Below, one piece after another: positions 1-7,307 of a stretch of 14,893 nt of DNA (the first letter of the stretch is position 1; each line of letters starts with the position of its first letter). The notes under the pieces were generated by a model, which searched no databases, was not told the origin of the DNA, and saw only the letters and a list, made by a program, of their open reading frames with translations. The stretch spans positions 1 through 14,893 of the forward strand of contig JASHWM010000127.1 in assembly GCA_030044075.1 (NCBI GenBank), given 5' to 3'. Origin of the DNA: Candidatus Rhabdochlamydia sp. GTDB lineage: Bacteria > Chlamydiota > Chlamydiia > Chlamydiales > Rhabdochlamydiaceae. The position numbers and the translations under genes were made by a program.

Positions 1-1
1 T

Positions 2-208
2 GTTGTCCTAACCCCTCCTGAAGCGATCGAATCTGTAAAGGAAAAAATTGAAAATGAAAAAATTCCTATTGAAAGCTCAGACATCGAGATGATCCCTAAA
101 TCTTATGTTGAATGCGACGCTGAGACAGCTGCGGCAAATCTCGCTCTGATTGAGTGGCTTGAAAACATCGATGATGTGGATGCTGTCTACCATAATATGA
201 AATTATAA
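2..208 (+). CDS. yebC: YebC/TACO1-family regulator, C-terminal fragment
   Basis: This is the last 68 residues of a YebC/TACO1-family protein, cut by the left window edge and ending in TAA at 206-208. The reading frame is open from base 2. The fragment has the family's C-terminal pattern: an acidic and lysine-rich helix, then SSDIEMIPKSYVE, then an acidic helix ending in IDDVDAVYHN just before the stop, which matches the usual 'EMIPK...V...L.DLDDVQ.VYHN' ending. YebC proteins are cytosolic, about 240 residues long, and have been described both as DNA-binding regulators and as ribosome-associated factors that help translation of proline-rich stretches. The role here is inferred from family only. 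The start and upstream context lie outside the window. No GC-rich terminator follows the stop. The next 85 bases are strongly AT-rich and hold a palindrome and a promoter for the next gene. Confidence 0.88.
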   Translation, partial: VVLTPPEAIESVKEKIENEKIPIESSDIEMIPKSYVECDAETAAANLALIEWLENIDDVDAVYHNMKL

Positions 209-223
209 TCTTTATTTTAAAAT

Positions 224-250
224 TTTCAATTTAATTGAATTAAATTGAAA
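224..250. repeat. 27-bp perfect palindrome (13-bp arms, 1-nt centre)
   Basis: Arms 224-236 and 238-250 are exact reverse complements around a single G at 237 (left arm TTTCAATTTAATT). The stretch is almost entirely A/T, so some symmetry is expected by chance, but 13 paired positions without a mismatch is long. It covers the -35 element and part of the spacer of the promoter called at 235-263, which is the position of an operator. The alternative is a weak, AT-only hairpin downstream of yebC; there is no strong U-tract, so I favour a protein-binding site over a terminator. Confidence 0.6.
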
Positions 251-263
251 TAATAAATAAAAT
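235..263 (+). promoter_or_regulatory. Candidate sigma70/sigma66-type promoter for the lipase-like gene
   Basis: TTGAAT at 235-240 (4 of 6 to the -35 consensus) is followed by a 17-base spacer and TAAAAT at 258-263 (5 of 6 to the -10 consensus). Transcription would start near 270, leaving a leader of about 25 bases before the ATG at 294. The -35 lies inside the palindrome at 224-250. Because the region is so AT-rich, chance matches are likely; the correct spacing and position relative to the next gene are the supporting facts. Confidence 0.45.
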
Positions 264-293
264 ATTAACGATTTAGTTTTATTTTGTTTATTT

Positions 294-1751
294 ATGACAT
301 CTACAGATATTGTTAGATATTTTTTTAATGCAGCGAAAGACCTGGCTGCCAGCGATCCGGTCATTTATCTTGATCCTTCGAACGAACCGATTATTCGATC
401 GATAGAAAGAGAAAGACAAGAGATCAATATCAGGACCTGGACTATTTTTTCAGAAGCACTGAAAGAATATCTGGGGGAGAAGCGCTTTCAAAGGATTTGC
501 GAATACTATGATGTCGATGTCGACTCGTATATTGAAAATGGCACACCGCTTCTTGCCAGGCATATCGAAATTTTTGGGGTGGGAGCCTCAATCCTTTATA
601 CGGAAGATTTAAAAGAAACTTCCGAGGACAAGCTGAGACGGTACACTCCTGAGCAGCTTGCAGAAAAGATCAAAGGGCTCAACGTCGTTGACTATATTGG
701 AAATACTGTCAAAATGAGTTCCTTGCGCGGGCATCCCACGGAAGGAAACGCATTTTTTTACTATAATCGTTATCTGAACGATAAAGAGCGCGTGCAGTTG
801 ACATCCGATATTGCAGAGATTGAAACCCCTCGCAGATATTACGAACGCTTGTCCAAGGCTATCGCCAGCAAAGAAATCCATGATAAGTCTATTCTGGGGG
901 CACCTACTTATGATGGGAGCATCGATTACTATAAGGTCTATCGAACGATTGCAGATGGGAATGGGCTTGTCGGATACGCGCTCAAGCCTATTTCGGAAAC
1001 ATCGAAATTAGACCCTCTTATTGTGTTCCGGTCCACTCCTTTATATCCTTCCGCTATTGATGTAAGGGAGACATGGTTGAACGATCTGGACAGCACAATT
1101 GGAGAGCGGGGATATCAGTCAGCAAAAGAAGCCTTGTCAGATCTGATGACGAACTCGAAATTTTGTCCAGAAGGCAAAAAGGCCGTCGTTTTGGGATTTT
1201 CTCTTGGAGGGACCCATGGACAATTTTTCGTTGCCGATCATTGGCCCAAGGTAAAAGAAGGCTATTTTTTCTGCGATCCGAGCATTGACGAAGCAACAGC
1301 AGATGCTTTTGCAGAGGCAGTGAATGAAAAAGAGGAAGGGGAAGTTGATTTGACCCTTCATATTTTCCGGACAAGGGGGGATATCGTGCACCTCGGAGGA
1401 GTCAAACACCTTGGTTTTGGTGTGAAACACCCTGAAATGATCGAACTTGTGGAAATCATTCCTGATCAGAACGTGGATATCAGCATTGCAAGACTTCATG
1501 GGACGAGGTTTTTTGACGACCCAGGAATTGATTTTGTTGAAAAAGTGTATGAAGGCGAAGAGCTTCAAAAAGAACTTTATAATACTTTACGAGGAAATTT
1601 TACGGTCTGGGTCGAAAGGATCCGTTACTTCCTTGGATCCTATATCCTGGCGCCTTGCCTGTTTTTCCTTACAAATACCATCAACTGGATCACTTCATGG
1701 TTCGGATTCAAAGTATTCCGAAGCAGCCAAAGTGACCCAGAATTTGAATAG
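294..1751 (+). CDS. Lipase (class 3)-like alpha/beta-hydrolase fold protein with hydrophobic C-terminus, uncharacterised
   Basis: No family name is certain for this 485-residue protein, but the second half reads like a class 3 lipase core. A strand LIVFRST (242-248) resembles the family's 'VVxFRGT'. It is followed by WLNDLDS, then the nucleophile elbow GFSLGG with Ser303, then TRGDIVHLGG with Asp363, then LHGTRFF with His402. The Ser-to-Asp spacing of 60 is close to that of fungal class 3 lipases; the Asp-to-His spacing of 39 is shorter. The first 220 residues show no domain I recognise. No signal peptide is visible. Residues 445-472 are strongly hydrophobic and could anchor the protein in a membrane. 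The ATG at 294 has no Shine-Dalgarno sequence, but it follows a plausible promoter. The gene converges on the protease gene with a 6-base gap. A secreted phospholipase or effector role is possible but is inference; an inactive or structural member cannot be excluded. Confidence 0.6.
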   Translation: MTSTDIVRYFFNAAKDLAASDPVIYLDPSNEPIIRSIERERQEINIRTWTIFSEALKEYLGEKRFQRICEYYDVDVDSYIENGTPLLARHIEIFGVGASILYTEDLKETSEDKLRRYTPEQLAEKIKGLNVVDYIGNTVKMSSLRGHPTEGNAFFYYNRYLNDKERVQLTSDIAEIETPRRYYERLSKAIASKEIHDKSILGAPTYDGSIDYYKVYRTIADGNGLVGYALKPISETSKLDPLIVFRSTPLYPSAIDVRETWLNDLDSTIGERGYQSAKEALSDLMTNSKFCPEGKKAVVLGFSLGGTHGQFFVADHWPKVKEGYFFCDPSIDEATADAFAEAVNEKEEGEVDLTLHIFRTRGDIVHLGGVKHLGFGVKHPEMIELVEIIPDQNVDISIARLHGTRFFDDPGIDFVEKVYEGEELQKELYNTLRGNFTVWVERIRYFLGSYILAPCLFFLTNTINWITSWFGFKVFRSSQSDPEFE

Positions 1752-1757
1752 CAGACA

Positions 1758-4646
1758 TCAATCTTTTGAAGTGATGTACTCGCCAATTTTGCGCACATCG
1801 TCCTTAGCAACCCTTTCATAGCGGAACTCATTGTCATTTGCAATGACCCCTTCGACCAAGGAAGCAAGCCTTTTATGGTTCTTCCTTGAAAGATTTTGCA
1901 TCGTAAAGGCCTTGACTTGTTCATAGGTCAGGCTTTTTAGCGCATCGATCCTTTTTTGAACAAAGAGGAAGTCGGCATCATACTCAAAGGCCAGGGTATG
2001 CAAGAGGTTTGCCATTCCCTGGAGGTTTTCTGGAGGGATCTCCAAAGTTTTCACAAGCATGCTTCGGATCGTTTCAAAACGCTCTTCGGAAAGGCAATCT
2101 TCAAAAGATTTTTGAAAGTTCTCTAAGATCAGCTCGAAGCGACCAAGGAGCTCTAGGGGAAGGTGCGAACTTGATTGGATGGCAAAAAGCTGGAACAGCT
2201 GTTTTTCGATCTCATTGTCCCAAGCCCTTACAATATATGCTGTTTGCTGCTTGGTTCGGAGGGTATCAAAAAAAGTCTCCTGGAGGACTTTGGCGAGGAC
2301 TTGCTGGCAGGCCCTTTTTTCAAAGGAAAAAGGACCTTCCTGAATTGCCAGAACAAGCCCATTTCCTTGCATATCGGTCGTCTGCTGGACCATATACGGC
2401 CCCTGGTTTTCTGGGAGGACAAGGACATGTTTATGGATGTGGTCGGAGACCGGATAGGGGGTGTAAGGAAGTGCGTTCCTCAGATTTTCCCACAGGTTTG
2501 TCGCTTGCGATTGGGTGAGGTTCCCATACAGGATCCCCTCGATGTACAGTTGCTTGGAGAACTTCTGGGAGAACTCAATAAAATGGTCATAGGTGATCGT
2601 CTGAAGCGCCTCGAACTTTTCTCTGTTTGTCGGAGAGACATTAGAGATCATATGCGATAAGGCTTCTAAAGCTTGCTGTACGGCCAGCTCCTTTTCGAAA
2701 TTTTGATAGCGGCTCGCATGCTGCTGTTTATAGATGTCAAAGTCTTCACGGGATGGATGAACTTGCTGAAGGTTTTTAAAGACATCGTGAGAGATCTTCG
2801 GCGCCTTGTCGCTGAACCCTTGCACGGCGATCTCCACCTGGAGCGGATCGGAAAGAAAAAAGACGTGGAGGCCTGCCTGGCTTGCAAAGTTTAGAGAAGA
2901 AGAGAGCTTCTCTCTTAGCGCGGTCAAGTAGAGCTCTTCTAACACAGAAGCTCTTGGAGATCCGTCAAGGAGCGGGCTCTTTAGCGAAAAGATATAAGAG
3001 GTCTCGGGAACTTTGTAGTAGCTATCAGAAGAGTAATAAATTTTTTCTCCATCGTCATCGGAAAGGATGATCGGCGATGGAAGCTTTTTCTCAGCAGCTT
3101 CTGAAAGGATTTTCAAGGAGCCTGGAATATAAGGGTTTTGCCCGGGAAGATTAAGGAATGGAACAGGTTTTGCTTCCTGGCATGCCAGAAAAGTTGAGGC
3201 AGGGATTTCGCGGATCGTGTACTCGGCATCCATCCATTTTTCTTTGGTATCTGGAGCAATACCGGTCAGCTTTGGGTCTGCGATAACAGAATAAAAACCA
3301 TTTTGAACAGTGAGGTGCTCAAGAAGTTCTTTAAGAGTGCTTGGTGAGTAGCCTTTCGGAATGAACGAATTTTCCGGGAAGGTGCTTAAGCTTTCGTCAA
3401 CCATATTGTGCGCATAGCCCATGACAAAACCAAAAGCATCCTGGCGCGCCTGGTATTGATAGTTGATGGTCGCAAGCTTTTTCATCTCTTCGAACAAATA
3501 GCCTGGGATCCCGTTTTCTCTGATCCTTGCAAGCATTTGGAAACAGTTCAAAAGTGTCTTGTCGATCTGGGATACACCTTGAACGGTCAAATCAATATTG
3601 ATCGAAAAGAGGATGTTCTTTTGTCCAAGTGGTTCGACCTGGACATCGATGTGCTCAGCGATCTTCTCTTTTTTCAGAAAGGTCAAAAGGGATTTTTCAT
3701 CTTCGCTCCCCAGGACGTATGCGAGGAGCTCGGCATATTTTTTCCCTTCCAGCGTGCTGAAATCAGGAGGGAGTTCCCAGTTGAGAGAAAGCTTGCGCCA
3801 GTCGCGGACCGGCTTGATGTAGGTGATATGTCCAAGCTGGCTTGGAGAAGTCATCTTTTCTGTGAGATCCACCTGTGCGCTCGGCCTGTTTGGAACACTG
3901 GAGAAGTTGCTTACGGCAAGCTTTGTCATTTCATTTAGGGGAAGGGGGGACAGCATCACAAGGTGCATTTTGTTTGCGCTGTAGTTCTTTTCATACCATT
4001 TTTTTAACGCTTCCTGCGGAATGTTGGAGAGCGTTGACGCATTTCCCGTGGAGAAACTGGAATTCGGATGGTTGGGGTTCCCTGTTTCCTTGAAGATCAT
4101 ATACTGGCGCCATCCGTCATTCTCAATATTCTTCGAATGTTCCTGGTCAACGGCATGCAGCTCCCGATTAATGCCGGAAGTGGGGAAAAGGGGGTCGATG
4201 AAAAAATGGGAGAACCTGTTCAGGGCCCCTTCAAAAGCGCTGCTGTTAATCGAGAACAGATAGACGGTGCGGTCTGGGGCCGTATAGGCATTGATGTTGC
4301 CGCTGTGGTCGGTGATGTAGTGCATATACTCGAATTCTTTTGGATATGCTTCGGTCCCCATAAAAAGCATATGCTCGAGAAAATGCGCCATGCCGGGATA
4401 TTCTTTGGGATCGTTCCAGGAACCTGCCTCAACAGCAAGGGCTGCAGCGGATTTATCAGTATTTGGATCGGAGATCAAAAGGACTTGCAACCCATTGGCA
4501 ATTTCGATCTTAAGGGTTTTTCTTAAAGCAAGTTCGGGATTCAGAAGGGGCATCTGTGCTTTGTTTTCGATCACACGGAATTTGAGAGGTTGCTCAGCGA
4601 AAAGCATTTGAGAGCAAAATAATAGAACAAGTGCGCTTTTTTTCAT
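1758..4646 (-). CDS. ptr: Insulinase/pitrilysin-family (M16) zinc metalloprotease, exported
   Basis: A full-length, four-lobed M16 peptidase of 962 residues, the usual size for pitrilysin and insulysin. It begins with a signal peptide (two Lys, a hydrophobic run to about residue 16, likely cleavage after LFA), so it should act in the periplasm. The inverted zinc motif HFLEH is at 88-92, with His88 and His92 as ligands and Glu91 as catalytic base. The third ligand is Glu169 in AVDQEHSKN, 81 residues after His88, the same spacing as in human insulysin. GNINAYTAPDRTVY (116-129) is also typical. The family degrades small unfolded or oligopeptide substrates inside a closed chamber. The start is supported by AGAGGA six bases upstream of the ATG. 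It is the last gene of the minus-strand block, 15 bases after plsB. No terminator is visible before the convergent gene. A similar gene next to plsB is found in Chlamydia. Confidence 0.93.
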   Translation of the reverse strand: MKKSALVLLFCSQMLFAEQPLKFRVIENKAQMPLLNPELALRKTLKIEIANGLQVLLISDPNTDKSAAALAVEAGSWNDPKEYPGMAHFLEHMLFMGTEAYPKEFEYMHYITDHSGNINAYTAPDRTVYLFSINSSAFEGALNRFSHFFIDPLFPTSGINRELHAVDQEHSKNIENDGWRQYMIFKETGNPNHPNSSFSTGNASTLSNIPQEALKKWYEKNYSANKMHLVMLSPLPLNEMTKLAVSNFSSVPNRPSAQVDLTEKMTSPSQLGHITYIKPVRDWRKLSLNWELPPDFSTLEGKKYAELLAYVLGSEDEKSLLTFLKKEKIAEHIDVQVEPLGQKNILFSINIDLTVQGVSQIDKTLLNCFQMLARIRENGIPGYLFEEMKKLATINYQYQARQDAFGFVMGYAHNMVDESLSTFPENSFIPKGYSPSTLKELLEHLTVQNGFYSVIADPKLTGIAPDTKEKWMDAEYTIREIPASTFLACQEAKPVPFLNLPGQNPYIPGSLKILSEAAEKKLPSPIILSDDDGEKIYYSSDSYYKVPETSYIFSLKSPLLDGSPRASVLEELYLTALREKLSSSLNFASQAGLHVFFLSDPLQVEIAVQGFSDKAPKISHDVFKNLQQVHPSREDFDIYKQQHASRYQNFEKELAVQQALEALSHMISNVSPTNREKFEALQTITYDHFIEFSQKFSKQLYIEGILYGNLTQSQATNLWENLRNALPYTPYPVSDHIHKHVLVLPENQGPYMVQQTTDMQGNGLVLAIQEGPFSFEKRACQQVLAKVLQETFFDTLRTKQQTAYIVRAWDNEIEKQLFQLFAIQSSSHLPLELLGRFELILENFQKSFEDCLSEERFETIRSMLVKTLEIPPENLQGMANLLHTLAFEYDADFLFVQKRIDALKSLTYEQVKAFTMQNLSRKNHKRLASLVEGVIANDNEFRYERVAKDDVRKIGEYITSKD

Positions 4647-4661
4647 CGTCGTCCTCTTTAA

Positions 4662-5678
4662 TTAATGGATAAGCTGATCATAATCTTTTTTAACTTGGCT
4701 CCAGATATAGTCTGCACGAAGTTGTCTTCTAAGATGTTTGTCTTTTGTTTCGTGCCCTGGGAAATGTTCCATATCGATTTTTGGACCGAAGGCAAGGTGG
4801 ATCGCTCCTCGTTGTGTGATCCTTTCTTCCCCAAGCTTGATCTGAACGGTCTCAGGAGGAGGGAGGAGATCGTAGGTTGCGAGGGCCAGGGGATAGAAGT
4901 GGGTCGGGTGGCTGCTTTTTTTTGCCATAAGGTAGAACATCTCAACGCTCTGCGGGTCGAAAGGAGCCACTTCCACAATTCCTTGCTTGTTTTGGCGGTC
5001 GCGTCCACCGCTTGGGGCCACATAGATGCATTTCCCGCCAGAACTCAAAAGTTCGCTCATCAGCTCCATCGTGCGCTTGTTGTGGAGCTGTTTGTTATGT
5101 TTCTGCTCGGGAGGATGGTCGATATACCTTTTGGAGTAAATGCATAAAAGGTTGCGCCCCATGCTAAAGGGGACCGCTAGCGGGTCCGTGGTCACTCTTT
5201 CCCCTGCGACAAAGATGAGGTCCTCAGCAAGCGGAGCATCGTACTTTTCCAGAAGGATGCTCATCGCCTGAGGGTCCGCCTCGGTCTGGTGGTTGGCCAA
5301 AAAGATCACATTCTCCTTGCTTGTGAGATGTCTCAGGATCTCCTGCAAGTGGTCCGTCCCCTTTACATTGGAGGAATGCATCTCAACGAGCGGCTTTACG
5401 AAATCAACGCCGAACCTGTAATAATCAAAAGGAGTTCGGATTGCCTCATGATATGGCTCAAAAGTAAACGGACTGAGGAAGTTTTTTTTCACCAGTTCGA
5501 GGAATGTGACGAAAAGAGGTTCATAATCCTTGATGTCAATGGAATGGCTGCCAAGTGTTTTCTGATAGCTCTCATAAAAGGAACGTAGGGCTTTCCCGGT
5601 CTTTTCAGGGATCGCTTTTTCCTTTGTCGCCTCGTGCAGTTTCTCTAAAAATCCATTAGACATCGAACTTTTTCCCAT
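4662..5678 (-). CDS. plsB: Glycerol-3-phosphate acyltransferase, plant-chloroplast/chlamydial type
   Basis: Catalyses acyl transfer to the sn-1 position of glycerol-3-phosphate, the first step of phospholipid synthesis; chlamydial and chloroplast members are soluble and use acyl-ACP. The acyltransferase block I motif HX4D is clear: His130 and Asp135 in LANHQTEADP. Further typical blocks are FVAGERVTTDPLAVPFSMGR (156-175) and IYVAPSGGRDR with its phosphate-binding Gly and Arg residues. At 338 residues with no membrane segment it matches the soluble family, not the roughly 800-residue E. coli PlsB. Two starts are possible. The ATG at 5678 overlaps the RNase gene by 23 bases and has no ribosome-binding site. 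The ATG at 5663 (MSNGFLEK) overlaps the RNase stop by 8 bases (ATGTCTAA) and has GGGA nine bases upstream, so I prefer it slightly. Either way, translation is probably coupled to the RNase gene. The protease gene follows 15 bases downstream. Confidence 0.93.
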   Translation of the reverse strand: MGKSSMSNGFLEKLHEATKEKAIPEKTGKALRSFYESYQKTLGSHSIDIKDYEPLFVTFLELVKKNFLSPFTFEPYHEAIRTPFDYYRFGVDFVKPLVEMHSSNVKGTDHLQEILRHLTSKENVIFLANHQTEADPQAMSILLEKYDAPLAEDLIFVAGERVTTDPLAVPFSMGRNLLCIYSKRYIDHPPEQKHNKQLHNKRTMELMSELLSSGGKCIYVAPSGGRDRQNKQGIVEVAPFDPQSVEMFYLMAKKSSHPTHFYPLALATYDLLPPPETVQIKLGEERITQRGAIHLAFGPKIDMEHFPGHETKDKHLRRQLRADYIWSQVKKDYDQLIH

Positions 5679-7197
5679 TGATCGTCGAATAGAATTGGAA
5701 ATCGTTAAGATGGAGAGTATCCTTCATTCGAAAGCGTAGCTGCACGTTGGCCTTTTCTGCAAGGTCTATGAAGTACTCTTTGTCGCCCTCTTTGAGATAA
5801 TGCTCCATCTCGGGGTGGTACACAATTTCAATACCAAACTCTTGTTGCAGCGAGAGGAGCTTCCTTAAAGATCGTTCCATCTCTATGGCGACGCTTTCGT
5901 GTGTCTTGATAAGGCCAAGGCCGCTGCAATAAGGACATGAAGTGAACATGGTCTGCGTCAAAGATTCCCTGCTCCTTTGCCTTGTCATTTCCACAAGCCC
6001 AAATTCGCTCATCCCTAAAATTGTGCATTTTGCAGAGTCGTCTTTCATGGCCTCTTTGAGCCTGTCAAGGACCCTTCTTTGGTTTTTTCTAGACCTCATA
6101 TCGATGAAGTCGCATACGACAAGGCCCCCAATGTTCCTGATGCGGAGCTGGCGCGCGATTTCTTCTGCAGCTTCCATGTTGATATGGACAAGGGAGCTCT
6201 CAACGTCGGCCTTGGAGCTCTGCTGCGTGCTCCTTCCCGAGTTGACATCGATCGTGTACATCGCCTCGGTGCGGTCAAAATAGAGGTAGCCGCCGCTAGA
6301 CAGCCATATTTTTCTTTTCAGCGCCCTGTCGATCTCTCTTTCGACGTTGAACCTCTCGAACATCGGCACTTTGTCGCGGTAGAGCTCAATTTTTAATGGG
6401 TGCTCTTCAGCGTGTTTGGTATAGATCCGCTTGCAGTTTTGATACGTCGCGTAATCATCGATGAGTATCCGATCGAATTTTTTATCGACCGCTGTCACTA
6501 CAGCTCTTTTGATGATATCAGACTCTTCAAAAAGGCATGTCGGCTTAGAAGCTTTTGCAAAATTGTCTAAAATGGACTGCCAGGAGCGAAGGAGCTCGTT
6601 GGCCTCTTCGACAAGGGTTTCTGTGCTTGCATTCACGCTTGCCGTCCTGCAAATCAGGCCCATGTCCTGAGGCATTTCAAATGCCCTGATGAGGTTTTTG
6701 AGCCTTTCGCGTGCAGACTTGTCCTCGATCTTTCGAGAAACTCCCCGATGGGGCGTGTTGGGCAGCAATACGAGGTAGCGTCCCGCGATAGAGAGGTTGG
6801 ATGTCAACCTCGCCCCTTTTGATCCAATGGGCTCTTTGACGACCTGGACAAGGACCGGCTGGTCGATCTTAAGGATTTTCGAGATATCGCTTTCTTTGCG
6901 CTGTTTATTTTGTGATTTGCCCTCAAAGTCCATGTCAAAGTCCAGATCGAACATCTCCTGGAATTTTTGCGTGTTTTCAAGGATATCGGAGATATGGATG
7001 AAGCCGTTCTCGCTTTCATTGATGTCAATGAACGCGGACTGGATATTGTGTAAAATGTTCATCACCCTGCCGCGATAGATATTACCGGTGAGCTGCCTGG
7101 ATTTTTTCCTTTCGATGATGAGATCGTGCAGCTGGCCGTTTTTTAAATGGGCATATCGTATTTCTTTTGATTCTACGTTGAGAAGAATTTCTTGCAT
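5656..7197 (-). CDS. rng: Ribonuclease E/G family endoribonuclease
   Basis: Endonuclease that cuts single-stranded AU-rich RNA in mRNA decay and in rRNA and tRNA maturation; it is cytosolic, and family members work as tetramers. At 513 residues it contains only the catalytic half, the size of RNase G, with no long RNase E degradosome scaffold. An S1 RNA-binding domain lies near 35-130 (GNIYRGRVMNILHNIQSAFI), interrupted by a charged insert around 83-110. The magnesium-binding aspartates are visible as Asp317 in YTIDVNSG and Asp363 in VCDFID. The zinc-link CPYCSGLG (Cys421, Cys424) that joins subunits is intact. The start is supported by AGGTGA just upstream of the ATG. The gene follows plsX after 108 bases that hold a hairpin, and overlaps plsB. 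Chlamydial homologues have been labelled rne or cafE; rng is chosen here for length. Confidence 0.93.
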   Translation of the reverse strand: MQEILLNVESKEIRYAHLKNGQLHDLIIERKKSRQLTGNIYRGRVMNILHNIQSAFIDINESENGFIHISDILENTQKFQEMFDLDFDMDFEGKSQNKQRKESDISKILKIDQPVLVQVVKEPIGSKGARLTSNLSIAGRYLVLLPNTPHRGVSRKIEDKSARERLKNLIRAFEMPQDMGLICRTASVNASTETLVEEANELLRSWQSILDNFAKASKPTCLFEESDIIKRAVVTAVDKKFDRILIDDYATYQNCKRIYTKHAEEHPLKIELYRDKVPMFERFNVEREIDRALKRKIWLSSGGYLYFDRTEAMYTIDVNSGRSTQQSSKADVESSLVHINMEAAEEIARQLRIRNIGGLVVCDFIDMRSRKNQRRVLDRLKEAMKDDSAKCTILGMSEFGLVEMTRQRSRESLTQTMFTSCPYCSGLGLIKTHESVAIEMERSLRKLLSLQQEFGIEIVYHPEMEHYLKEGDKEYFIDLAEKANVQLRFRMKDTLHLNDFQFYSTINGKKFDV

Positions 7198-7280
7198 TCC
7201 GTCACCTGTGCTTATGAAGATTTAAAGAGAAAGGCTGAACCCATCTTCTTGATTTTCAAAGAATATAGAAGAACGATTTT

Positions 7281-7307
7281 AGGTAAAAGAAGGATCTTTT
7301 TCTACCT
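7281..7307 (-). other. Imperfect 12-bp hairpin between plsX and the RNase gene
   Basis: On the minus strand, AGGTAGAAAAAG (7307-7296) can pair with CTTCTTTTACCT (7292-7281) around a 3-base loop, with one G-U pair and one A-C mismatch. The arm overlaps the plsX stop codon. There is no T-tract after it on the minus strand, so it does not look like an intrinsic terminator for the block. It could be an RNA processing or stabilising stem in the leader of the RNase gene. The T7 run lies on the other side and would only matter for plus-strand transcription, for which there is no gene. Confidence 0.4.

Noticed and set aside
252..292. 13-bp RNA hairpin (252-264 with 280-292, one G-U pair) just before the ATG at 294
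   Set aside because: All A/T and low complexity, and the predicted transcription start near 270 would leave out the 5' arm.
1054..1568. Minus-strand frames of 106 and 143 codons opposite the lipase-like gene
   Set aside because: They lie inside a 485-codon frame that has consistent lipase motifs; the antisense translations are low in familiar sequence features.
2009..2660. Long plus-strand frames (about 160-170 codons) opposite the M16 protease gene
   Set aside because: They are antisense shadows of a clear, conserved gene with catalytic motifs; the translations show no recognisable domain and two of them overlap each other.
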